From the NCBI GenBank assembly GCA_002405485.1, contig DHLW01000090.1:1-15141 (forward strand): a DNA stretch of 15,141 nt. Direction: 5' to 3'. This document shows, in pieces, positions 1 through 6,759 of this stretch (position 1 is its first letter; each line of letters starts with the position of its first letter). Made by a program: the position numbers and the translations under genes. The notes below the pieces were generated by a model. That model saw only the letters and a list, made by a program, of their open reading frames with translations. It had not been told where the DNA came from and did not search any database. This DNA comes from Phycisphaerales bacterium UBA4658. Lineage in GTDB: Bacteria; Planctomycetota; Phycisphaerae; Phycisphaerales; UBA1924.

Positions 1-105
1 ACGATCTCCGTCGGCATCCCAAACCCGGCCCCATGCGCGCGGGCGATTGTGCGCTCTCCTCGAGCACCAATGAGCCCGGACGGCTCTCCCCAGCGCTCCT
101 TTGGC

Positions 106-1089
106 TCATCCCTGCTGAAACAGCAGCGTGCTGAGGTACCGCTCGCCGAACGAGCAGGCGATGGTCACGATGCGTTTGCCCTTGTACTCAGGCCGCGCCG
201 CCAGCCGCGCCGCCACGCACACGTTCGCGCCCGTCGAGATCCCGCCGAGAATCCCCTCCTCACGCGCCAGCCGGCGGCCCCACTCAAACGCCTCGTCGTT
301 GCTCACCAGCTCCACGCCGCTCAGCAGCGACGTGTCCAGGTTCTTCGGCACAAACCCCGCCCCGATCCCCTGGATCTTGTGCAGCCCCGGCTGACCCCCG
401 GAGATCACCGGACTCGTCACCGGCTCCACCGCGATCGCCTTGAACTCCGGATGCAGCCGTCGGATGTACCGCGTCACCCCCGTGATCGTCCCACCGGTCC
501 CAACCCCCGATACGATCGCATCGACCCTCCCGCCCGTGTCCGCCCAGATCTCCGGGCCCGTCGTCGCCTCGTGCACCGCCGGGTTCGCAGGATTCTCGAA
601 CTGCTGCGGCATCCACGCCTCCGGCGTCTGCTCCACCAGCTCCGCCGCACGCGCCACCGCCCCACGCATCCCCTTCTCCCCAGGCGTCAGCACCAGCTCC
701 GCGCCGAGCTGCTTCAGCAGCGCACGCCGCTCCAGCGACATCGTTTCCGGCATCGCCAGCGTCAGCCGATACCCCTTCGCCGCGCACACGAACGCCAGCG
801 CAATCCCCGTGTTCCCGCTCGTGGGCTCGATGATGTGCGTCCCGGGATCGTCCACGCCCCTCGTCCCCCGCGGCCGGATCGTCCCCGCACGCTCGGCCGC
901 CTCCACCATCGCGTTCCCGATCCGGTCCTTCACGCTCGCCAGCGGATTGTCGAACTCCAGCTTCACCACCACCTCCGCGCCGCCAGCAGGAATCACCCGG
1001 TTCAGCCGAACCAGCCGAGTGTTCCCGACGCAGGCGACCACGCTGGAGTACGTCCGCTTGTGTAGAGGTTCGAATCCGTCCGTCGACAT
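106..1089 (-). CDS. cysK: Cysteine synthase (O-acetylserine sulfhydrylase)
   Basis: This PLP enzyme makes L-cysteine from O-acetylserine and sulfide in the cytoplasm. Numbering from the preferred start gives 327 aa, close to the family's usual length. Visible motifs are SVKDR with the Schiff-base lysine K54, PTSGNTG (89-95), which binds substrate, the phosphate-binding loop GVGTGGT (195-201), QGIGAGFVP (240-248) and GISTGAN (284-290). The start is chosen at 1089 because GGGAG (1096-1100) lies 6 nt before it; an ATG two codons earlier at 1095 touches that ribosome-binding site. It lies 43 bp after a rhodanese-fold lipoprotein gene on the same strand, so the two are probably cotranscribed. Odd points are an insertion of about ten residues near 72-83 before PTSGNTG and a [10 protein letters not shown]-terminus where I would expect something like PDTGERYLS. 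A cystathionine-type or O-phosphoserine enzyme of the same fold cannot be fully excluded. The family call is very secure. Confidence 0.95.
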   Translation of the reverse strand: MSTDGFEPLHKRTYSSVVACVGNTRLVRLNRVIPAGGAEVVVKLEFDNPLASVKDRIGNAMVEAAERAGTIRPRGTRGVDDPGTHIIEPTSGNTGIALAFVCAAKGYRLTLAMPETMSLERRALLKQLGAELVLTPGEKGMRGAVARAAELVEQTPEAWMPQQFENPANPAVHEATTGPEIWADTGGRVDAIVSGVGTGGTITGVTRYIRRLHPEFKAIAVEPVTSPVISGGQPGLHKIQGIGAGFVPKNLDTSLLSGVELVSNDEAFEWGRRLAREEGILGGISTGANVCVAARLAARPEYKGKRIVTIACSFGERYLSTLLFQQG

Positions 1090-1132
1090 GGTCATCTCCC
1101 GTGCTCACGCAAGCGGCGCCCGCGCGCCGTGT

Positions 1133-1672
1133 TCACTTGACCCCATCCGCTGGCGTCGAAGTGGGGGGCTTCCCGAATCCGCTTCCAGACGACCCACCCG
1201 ACGGAGCCGGTGCGGCCTCCGAAACGCTCGGCTTGGGTGCGTCGGCCTCCAGCTTCAGCCCCGCCGTCCGCCACTCGGCGATCCCGCCCGCAAACATCCT
1301 GACCCCCTTGAGACCGCTCCGCATCAGCCGCTTGGCCGTCGCCCGAGCCACGCCCGATCCCGGATCGTTGCCGTACACGATGACCCCCTTGAATCGGGCC
1401 AGCCGAGGATCAATGTCGTCCTTGCGATCCGAAATGTCTGCCAGCGGGATGTTCACCGCCGTCGGAATCCGACCTTGCGCAAACTCCGCCGGCGAACGGG
1501 GATCCAGCAGCCGCGTGGTGCCCGGATCCGCGATGGCCGCACGCACCGCGGCAAGATCGATCATCTCAATGTCACGATCACTCACGTTGTCCGAACATCC
1601 AGACCCCACAAACGCCAATGTGGAGAGAATGGTCAGAATCAGGCCCTGTGTCGCTGTTCGGCGGGTGCTCAT
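1133..1672 (-). CDS. Rhodanese-fold lipoprotein lacking the catalytic cysteine
   Basis: From the preferred start at 1672 the protein has 179 aa. It begins with a lipoprotein signal peptide: MSTRR, a hydrophobic core, and GSGC as the lipobox. A rhodanese domain follows, with LLDPRSPAEFAQGRIPTAVN as the typical entry motif and GGIAEWRTAG as the typical exit motif. In active rhodaneses the loop after VVY begins with the sulfur-carrying cysteine; here it reads VYGNDPGSGVA, with glycine in that position, so sulfurtransferase activity is unlikely. The C-terminal 35 residues are Pro/Ser/Gly-rich and look disordered. It is predicted to be anchored to a membrane and exposed to the periplasm. The gene leads the cysK unit. 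The start is set at 1672 by the lipoprotein signal and by a -35/-10 pair just upstream; an ATG at 1705 would put 11 extra residues before the signal, although it has a GGTGAG 3 nt upstream. Domain call secure; role unknown. Confidence 0.85.
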   Translation of the reverse strand: MSTRRTATQGLILTILSTLAFVGSGCSDNVSDRDIEMIDLAAVRAAIADPGTTRLLDPRSPAEFAQGRIPTAVNIPLADISDRKDDIDPRLARFKGVIVYGNDPGSGVARATAKRLMRSGLKGVRMFAGGIAEWRTAGLKLEADAPKPSVSEAAPAPSGGSSGSGFGKPPTSTPADGVK

Positions 1673-1682
1673 GTCGGATCGG

Positions 1683-1711
1683 AGCATATCTGAACAACCC
1701 GACATTGTCTC
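1683..1711 (-). promoter_or_regulatory. Promoter of the rhodanese-cysK unit, nearly leaderless
   Basis: On the minus strand GAGACA (1711-1706) is followed after 17 nt by TATGCT (1688-1683), a fair sigma70-type pair. Transcription would begin around 1675-1677, only a few bases before the ATG at 1672, and no Shine-Dalgarno sequence lies between. This supports the shorter start of the lipoprotein gene. Confidence 0.45.
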
Positions 1712-1767
1712 ACCGGTATACCCGTGCGAATCATCATTCGATCACTGGTGTCCCTGGAATCCCCCAC

Positions 1768-2688
1768 GTGAGCATCGGACATTCCCTTGGCGTCGCGCTT
1801 CTGGCGGTGGCCGCACCGGCCCTGCATTCCATGGCCCAGTTTGATGCATTCAAACTCAGCGACCCGGACAAGCCCCACGCAACCTGCACGCTCATCGCCG
1901 ATGTTGCTCGGCTGGTTCCCGGTTCCACCGCCACTCTGGGGCTGGCGTTCACCATTGAGCCCAAGTGGCACATCTACTGGAACGGGCGAAACGACTCCGG
2001 AACCGAACCCAAGGCCGAGTGGACGCTTCCCGACGGCATCGCGGTCCAGCCCATGCTCTGGCCCGCGCCCAAGCGCCACGTCCTGCCCGGCGACATCCTC
2101 GATCACATCTACGAAGGCAACGTCATTCTCTTGGTCCCAGTCACCATCAGTCCCACTCTCAAGCCCGGCTCAACGGTCACCATTCGTGCAAAGGTCGATT
2201 GGCTGGTCTGCCACGAGATGTGCGTTCCAGAGGACGCCGAGGTCAGCATCACGCTGCCAGTGGGCCAGCCGGGGGAAGCCCCGACTTCAAGCCCCGACGA
2301 GACAAGAATTCGCGCAACCCGCGAAGCACTCCCCATCCCGCTCTCGAAATCCAACCCAGAGGCCACGGTCTCCATCACACCGGGCGGCGATTCCGGATTT
2401 TCCGCAACGATTTCAGCAACCGGGGCCACGTCACTGGCGTTCTACCCTTTGACCGACAGCATCCGTATTCAGGATCCGGTCGAATCCACCCTGAAGAAGG
2501 GGAGCGTGCTGACATTCAAGGTCAATCCCCCAAACGAGGATGAGCGATCGCTCAAGGGGGTTCTTGCCGTGACCCGGCCCAAGGAGGCCAGTGTGGGTTC
2601 AACAGTGGCACATTACTGGATCGACGTTCCGGTTGGCACCACGTCGGCACCGTCGAACGACCGCGAAAAGACCAAGAAGTCATGGTAA
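1768..2688 (+). CDS. Secreted DsbD N-terminal-like (nDsbD) disulfide exchange protein
   Basis: The 306-residue protein matches the periplasmic N-terminal domain of the thiol:disulfide interchange protein DsbD. Visible features are WHIYWNGRNDSG (67-78), the WTLPDG turn (85-90), WPAPKRH (98-104) and W-L-V-C-H-E-M-C-V-P (145-154). C148 and C152 form the expected redox pair. Known DsbD proteins continue into an eight-helix membrane domain and a thioredoxin domain; here neither exists, so this is a stand-alone domain. The start is GTG 1768, which gives a signal peptide (SIGHSLGVALLAVAAPALHS, then MAQ) with GGAA about 8 nt upstream; the frame stays open to 1618, but that part has no export signal and overlaps the divergent gene. 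A redoxin gene lies 105 bp downstream on the same strand, suggesting that they work together on periplasmic thiols. Electron source unknown. Confidence 0.82.
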   Translation: MSIGHSLGVALLAVAAPALHSMAQFDAFKLSDPDKPHATCTLIADVARLVPGSTATLGLAFTIEPKWHIYWNGRNDSGTEPKAEWTLPDGIAVQPMLWPAPKRHVLPGDILDHIYEGNVILLVPVTISPTLKPGSTVTIRAKVDWLVCHEMCVPEDAEVSITLPVGQPGEAPTSSPDETRIRATREALPIPLSKSNPEATVSITPGGDSGFSATISATGATSLAFYPLTDSIRIQDPVESTLKKGSVLTFKVNPPNEDERSLKGVLAVTRPKEASVGSTVAHYWIDVPVGTTSAPSNDREKTKKSW

Positions 2689-2793
2689 ACCGCGTCTCGG
2701 AGCTTGTGGCCCCGGGGCACGCGATTGACCGATCAACGCATCATCGTGACGGACAGATCACGCAGGAACACCTGCATTACAAGGAGCACGAGC

Positions 2794-3495
2794 ATGAAAT
2801 CTTCGAAGATTCTGGGCATTCTCGCGGTCGTTGGCACCATGACCATCGGCGGCCTGGTCGCCGGTCAGGCCTTTGCCGAGCCGCCGGCCAGCGGGGGCAA
2901 GAAGATGCAGAAGTCCGAGCAGAAGGCGGAGAAGAAGGACGAGAAGTCCGACGCCAAGGCCGGGGTCAAGGTCGGTGAGGCCGCCCCGACGTTCACGCTG
3001 ACGGATCTCGACGGCAAGGCCGTGAACCTCGCCGACCACAAGGGCAAGATCGTCGTCCTGGAGTGGTTCAACCCCGAGTGCCCGTTTGTCGTCAAGCACC
3101 ACAAGGTCAACCCAACGTTCAAGACCCTGCACGAGCAGTACAGCAGCAAGAACGTGGTCTTTCTCGCCATCAACTCCTCCGCTGAGGGCAAGCAGGGCCA
3201 CGGGGCCAAGCTGAACAAGGAGAAGGCCGCCGAGTTCAAGATCGGCTATCCGATCCTGCTGGACACCGACGGCAAGGTCGGCAAGATGTACGGCGCCAAG
3301 ACCACGCCGCACATGTTCGTGATCGACGCCGAGGGCAAGATCGCGTATCAGGGCGCGATCGACAACAACCGTGATCGCACCAAGGCTGGCGACGTGAACT
3401 ACGTCAAGGCCGCTCTCGACGCGCTGCTTGCCAACAAGGCCGTCGAGAAGACCCAGACCGATCCGTACGGCTGCAGCGTCAAGTACGCCGGGTGA
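2794..3495 (+). CDS. Secreted redoxin / thioredoxin-fold (AhpC/TSA-like) protein
   Basis: This 233-aa protein has a signal peptide (MKSSKILGILAVVGTMTIGG then AFA before EP, cleavage near 29), a Lys/Glu-rich linker (36-57) and a redoxin domain. The domain opens with VGEAAPTFTLTDLDGK; the active region is EWFNPECPFV with C96; TTPHMFVID (170-178) holds the cis-proline; and the C-terminus has YGCSVKY with C227. That combination (N-P-x-C-P-F plus a C-terminal YGCSVKY) marks a family of thioredoxin-like proteins common in planctomycetes and other Gram-negatives. C96 is the probable reactive thiol and C227 a possible resolving partner. The start is well supported by AAGGAG (2781-2786) 7 nt before ATG. 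Codon use is strongly biased (almost only AAG for Lys), as in highly expressed genes. A strong terminator follows. Peroxide versus disulfide as substrate cannot be decided from sequence. Confidence 0.88.
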   Translation: MKSSKILGILAVVGTMTIGGLVAGQAFAEPPASGGKKMQKSEQKAEKKDEKSDAKAGVKVGEAAPTFTLTDLDGKAVNLADHKGKIVVLEWFNPECPFVVKHHKVNPTFKTLHEQYSSKNVVFLAINSSAEGKQGHGAKLNKEKAAEFKIGYPILLDTDGKVGKMYGAKTTPHMFVIDAEGKIAYQGAIDNNRDRTKAGDVNYVKAALDALLANKAVEKTQTDPYGCSVKYAG

Positions 3496-3536
3496 TCTCG
3501 CGAGCCGGTCTTCCGGTCTGCATTTCAACCTTCAGT

Positions 3537-3573
3537 CAGCAGCCCGGACGCGTCTGTCCGGGCTGCTGTCTTT
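3537..3573 (+). terminator. Strong intrinsic terminator after the redoxin gene
   Basis: A perfect 13-bp stem (left arm 3537-3549 CAGCAGCCCGGAC, right arm 3556-3568) encloses a 6-nt loop and is followed by TCTTT. It lies 41 nt after the redoxin stop codon and separates this unit from the site-2 protease gene. Confidence 0.92.
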
Positions 3574-3791
3574 GGGGATGAGAGAGGGGCGTGCGGGGTT
3601 GCCGCTGGTTCCGGGGATGACAGGACGCCGCTTGCCAAGCGTTCGTGTCCCCGCATGCGGAGTTCGATGGGTGCCGGTCAGACCTGTGCCGATGACCTGA
3701 TCGGATGGGCTGTGCGTGGCAGGGTCCATCGCGGGTCAGGGCCTTACGATCGGGTCGTTGTCGGATAGGGACTGCGTCAGAAGGGTCGATC
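3574..3791 (+). other. Gene-free upstream region of the site-2 protease with two dyads
   Basis: No coding sequence is evident. Two short symmetrical elements stand out: CGCTTG-C-CAAGCG at 3629-3641 and the perfect 10-bp palindrome CCGCATGCGG at 3651-3660. They could be operator half-sites for control of the downstream gene, but no clear -35/-10 pair could be found. The ribosome-binding site AAGGG (3781-3785) sits 6 nt before the ATG at 3792. Confidence 0.35.
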
Positions 3792-5966
3792 ATGAGTGCC
3801 GTGCTGAGTGTGCTTTCCACCGCGTTTGACTTGCTCCTTGTGGTGCTGGGGTTCAGCGCGATCATCGTGGTGCACGAGCTGGGGCACTTCCTGGCCGCCC
3901 GTTGGGCCGGGATCCGGGTGCTTGCCTTCAGCGTTGGCTTCGGGCCGGCACTGCTCTCGTATCGCAAGGGCATCGGTTTTCGACGCGCATCCACCGAGCC
4001 GCAGTATCTCGAGAAGCTTGCGGCTGCTCGCCAGCGCGGCGAAGATCCGGGCCAGATTCCGATGTCTCCCACCGAGTATCGCCTGAATGTGCTGCCTCTG
4101 GGCGGCTACGTCAAGATGCTCGGCCAGGACGATGCCGATCCGTCGGCCAAGTCCGATGAGCCCGACTCCTACCAGCGGTGCGTCCCCTGGAAGCGCATGG
4201 TCGTCATCAGCGCTGGGGTCGTGGCCAACGTCATTCTCGCGGCGATCCTGTTCGTCATCGTCTTCAAGGTCGGGCTGCTCAGCGAGCCGGCCAAGGTCGG
4301 GGAGGTCGCCCCCGGCTCGCCCGCGGCCGTCGCCATCGCGGACAACGCGGGCACGCTCGGCGTGACCGAGCCCGGGCTGCGTCCCGGCGACGAGATTCTG
4401 AGCGTCAACGGCGAAAAGCCAAACCACTACTCCGACGTGTTCCTTGCGGTCGCGATGGCCAAGCGGGAGTCCACGCTCACCATCGACGTCCGCCGAGAGG
4501 GCGTCGGCGAGCCGCTTCGATTCGGGGTTCGGCCGCAGGTCAACCCGCAGACAGGGCTGCTGGCGATCGGCATCGAGCCCATGGCCAGCACGCAGATCAG
4601 CCCCAAGCTGTCGCCCGAGGACTTTGACGTCGTCGCGTCGGCCAGCGGCCTGGCCGGGCTCAAGCCCGGGATGCGTCTGGTTGCGATCGACGGCGTTCCC
4701 GCCACGACGCCCTACGCGGTACAGAAGGCGGTGGACCGATCAGGTGGTTCGCCGATCACGCTGAGCTTTGAGACGCTCGACGCTCGGGGTCGGCTTCTGA
4801 ACGACGGGGCTCGCACCGAGGTGCGCATCGAACCTCGGACGTCGCTGCAGCAGGCGACGGTAGAGGTCAATGAGACCATGCGGGTGGACGTGAACCACCT
4901 TGTCGGGCTGACGCCGGTGCTCGCGGTGCAGAGCGTGACCAAGGGATCCGCGGCGTCCGTCGCGGGGCTCGAGCGGGGCGACGTGTTCGTGCAGGTCGGG
5001 AGCGCCGAGTGGCCGTCGATCGCCGAGGGCATCGCCCAGATCCGCGCCCACAGGGACAAGCCGATCACGCTCGTGGTGGCCCGCCAGGACGCATCGGGCG
5101 CGATGGTCGAGGTGCAACTCGAAGGCGTAAAGGTCGGCACCGACGGTCGGATCGGGTTTGCGCCGACGGACTCCGCCCAGACCAGCACTCTCGTGGCCGG
5201 CTGGCCGACCAGCAGGATCGTGGGTGGAGGGGCGACGCCAACCGGAGCATCGCTCCCGATCAAGCCTGGAAGCCGGATCGCCAAGGTTGATGGGCAGCCG
5301 GTTGCCGATCTGGGGGAGATCCGGGAGCGGCTCAAGGCCGCGCTGGCAAGCGGCAGGCAGGGCGTGGAACTCACGGTCGAACTGCCCATCAGCCGAGGGG
5401 CCGGCGGGGCGGATGCGCCGCGCCCGATGGAGACCATCGCCTGGACACTGACCAGTCAGGAGATCGCGCAGGTGCAGGCCCTTGGCTGGAAGAGCCCGCT
5501 GGACACCCGGCTGTTCGAGCCCGAGCGCTTTGTGTGGCGATCCAGCGGGATCGGACATGCCATCGCCATGGGCGTTCACGAGACGCACCGGGTGATGATG
5601 AGCACCTATCTCACCTTTGCGCGGCTGGTGCAAGGTACGGTGAAGTTCGAGCACCTCAAGGGTCCGGTGGGCATCGCCCACACCGGCGTGATGATCGCCG
5701 AACGAGGCCCCATCTGGCTGATGTTCTTTCTCGCGCTCATCAGCGTGAACCTGGCGGTGATCAACTTCCTCCCTATTCCGATCGCCGACGGGGGGCACAT
5801 GGTCTTCCTGATTTATGAGCAGATCACGGGCAAGCCCCCGCCGGCGAGCGTGCAGAACGCCTCGGCCGTCGTTGGGCTGGTGCTGCTGGGGGCCGTGTTC
5901 ATCGTGGTCACGTTCCACGACGTGGGCAATCTCGTGACCCATGTGTCGCAGTGGATCAGCCGGTAG
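3792..5966 (+). CDS. rseP: Site-2 intramembrane zinc metalloprotease, RseP family, with extra PDZ domains
   Basis: RseP-type proteases cut transmembrane segments of anti-sigma factors or remnant signal peptides in the inner membrane. Transmembrane segment 1 (about 12-38) carries the zinc motif HELGH (28-32), followed by LPLGGYVKMLG (101-111), a second membrane segment (about 136-160), a large periplasmic part, and C-terminal membrane segments (about 640-660 and 690-708). NFLPIPIADGGH (658-669) supplies the third zinc ligand, D666; the usual LDG is ADG here. The family is normally around 450 aa with two PDZ domains. This one has 724 aa and about four PDZ-like segments (about 167-250, 278-350, 375-445, 462-532), each with a recognisable GL(R/K)PGD/GM-type core and VDG/VNG-type turn. 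The start at 3792 is chosen by AAGGG 6 nt upstream. It converges on peptide deformylase with only 9 bp between stops. Confidence 0.92.
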   Translation: MSAVLSVLSTAFDLLLVVLGFSAIIVVHELGHFLAARWAGIRVLAFSVGFGPALLSYRKGIGFRRASTEPQYLEKLAAARQRGEDPGQIPMSPTEYRLNVLPLGGYVKMLGQDDADPSAKSDEPDSYQRCVPWKRMVVISAGVVANVILAAILFVIVFKVGLLSEPAKVGEVAPGSPAAVAIADNAGTLGVTEPGLRPGDEILSVNGEKPNHYSDVFLAVAMAKRESTLTIDVRREGVGEPLRFGVRPQVNPQTGLLAIGIEPMASTQISPKLSPEDFDVVASASGLAGLKPGMRLVAIDGVPATTPYAVQKAVDRSGGSPITLSFETLDARGRLLNDGARTEVRIEPRTSLQQATVEVNETMRVDVNHLVGLTPVLAVQSVTKGSAASVAGLERGDVFVQVGSAEWPSIAEGIAQIRAHRDKPITLVVARQDASGAMVEVQLEGVKVGTDGRIGFAPTDSAQTSTLVAGWPTSRIVGGGATPTGASLPIKPGSRIAKVDGQPVADLGEIRERLKAALASGRQGVELTVELPISRGAGGADAPRPMETIAWTLTSQEIAQVQALGWKSPLDTRLFEPERFVWRSSGIGHAIAMGVHETHRVMMSTYLTFARLVQGTVKFEHLKGPVGIAHTGVMIAERGPIWLMFFLALISVNLAVINFLPIPIADGGHMVFLIYEQITGKPPPASVQNASAVVGLVLLGAVFIVVTFHDVGNLVTHVSQWISR

Positions 5967-5975
5967 CGCCAGGGC

Positions 5976-6569
5976 TTAGCGGCGTTTGCCGGGCTTGGTC
6001 CCCGCGGCCTTGGGGCGAAGCCGCTCGATCGCCGACTTGTTCTTGATCCGGGACATCTGCGTCATGCGGTCGATGATGAGCACCCCGTCGAGGTGGTCCA
6101 TCTCGTGCTGCCAGCATCTGGCAAGCAGACCCGAGGCGGTCTGAGTGAACTCCCGCCCATGTTCGTCCAGCGCGGTCACGGTGAGCACCGGCGGTCGGAG
6201 GACGTCCCCTCGAATCTCCGGGAGCGAGAGGCACCCTTCTTCCATGGGCTCTGGCTTTCCCAGAAAGTTCGAGAACTTCGGGTTGATGTACACTCGGGGC
6301 CCGTCGGAGCTTGACGGGTGCCCGTGTGCCGCCGTGGCGGGGTCCTCGTCGGGGTCGGAGCGAGGGGGAACATCAACGACAAACACCCGCCAGGAGAGCC
6401 CGATCTGCGGTGCGGCAAGCCCGATGCCCTCATGCTGCCGCATCAGGTCGATCATGCGTAGAGCCACCGCCCGAACCTCGTCGGTCACGTCGACGATCGG
6501 CTTGGCCTTGGTTCGGAGGACCTCGGCGGGATAGGTGACCAGGTGGAGCGTGGCGGGATCAACGGGCAT
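5976..6569 (-). CDS. def: Peptide deformylase
   Basis: This enzyme removes the formyl group from the initiator methionine of nascent proteins and is a cytoplasmic metalloenzyme. All three family motifs are intact in the 197-aa product: GIGLAAPQIG (48-57), EGCLSLPE (111-118) with metal ligand C113, and QHEMDH (154-159) with ligands H155 and H159 and catalytic E156. Compared with typical deformylases of about 170 aa, there is an insertion rich in Asp, Pro, Ser and His at about 70-91, between the first two motifs. A basic C-terminal tail ends in KPGKRR. No Shine-Dalgarno sequence precedes the ATG; TAGACT lies 9 nt upstream, compatible with a leaderless or very short leader. It is divergent from the TPR-protein gene and convergent with the site-2 protease gene. 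Confidence 0.96.
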   Translation of the reverse strand: MPVDPATLHLVTYPAEVLRTKAKPIVDVTDEVRAVALRMIDLMRQHEGIGLAAPQIGLSWRVFVVDVPPRSDPDEDPATAAHGHPSSSDGPRVYINPKFSNFLGKPEPMEEGCLSLPEIRGDVLRPPVLTVTALDEHGREFTQTASGLLARCWQHEMDHLDGVLIIDRMTQMSRIKNKSAIERLRPKAAGTKPGKRR

Positions 6570-6578
6570 GATCGCCGG

Positions 6579-6584
6579 AGTCTA
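6579..6584 (-). promoter_or_regulatory. Putative -10 element of peptide deformylase
   Basis: TAGACT on the minus strand ends 9 nt before the start codon. No convincing -35 hexamer is found at the expected distance. Together with the lack of a Shine-Dalgarno sequence it suggests a start of transcription within a few bases of the ATG. Confidence 0.35.
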
Positions 6585-6654
6585 GACGCGGATTCCGTGC
6601 GCACGCACCCGAACCGGGTCGGGCTGCGAATCGTGCTTCTTGGTACGGGTCTCA

Positions 6655-6684
6655 TTGACGGTTGCCCCGGGCGTTCGGTAGGAT
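6655..6684 (+). promoter_or_regulatory. Sigma70-type promoter of the TPR-kdsB operon
   Basis: TTGACG (6655-6660) and TAGGAT (6679-6684) are separated by 18 nt. The predicted transcription start is near 6691, giving a leader of about 70 nt before the TTG start codon at 6760. This is the best promoter match in the window. Confidence 0.6.
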
Positions 6685-6759
6685 TTCGGACGTTCGGCGG
6701 GTTTTGGCTCGGGCGTGGGTGTGCAGGGTCGCGCGACGCGGCGGACAGGAGTGTTCGGA

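Noticed and set aside
1..34. Possible start of another minus-strand gene (MPTEIV from 17, or MGPG from 34)
   Set aside because: Only a handful of codons are visible and no good ribosome-binding site precedes; it cannot be supported.
72..86. Weak hairpin GAGCC-CGGAC-GGCTC after cysK as terminator
   Set aside because: Only 5 bp and no U tract on the minus strand.
49..1693. Two long + strand open frames (49-1065 and 440-1693)
   Set aside because: Arg/Pro/His- or Ser/Ala-rich products without domains, opposite to cysK and the rhodanese gene, which have complete motif sets; they are G+C-driven shadows.
2758..3528. 256-aa minus-strand frame opposite the redoxin gene
   Set aside because: Leu/Val/Gly-rich mirror image caused by the strong GAG/AAG/GCC codon bias of the redoxin gene.
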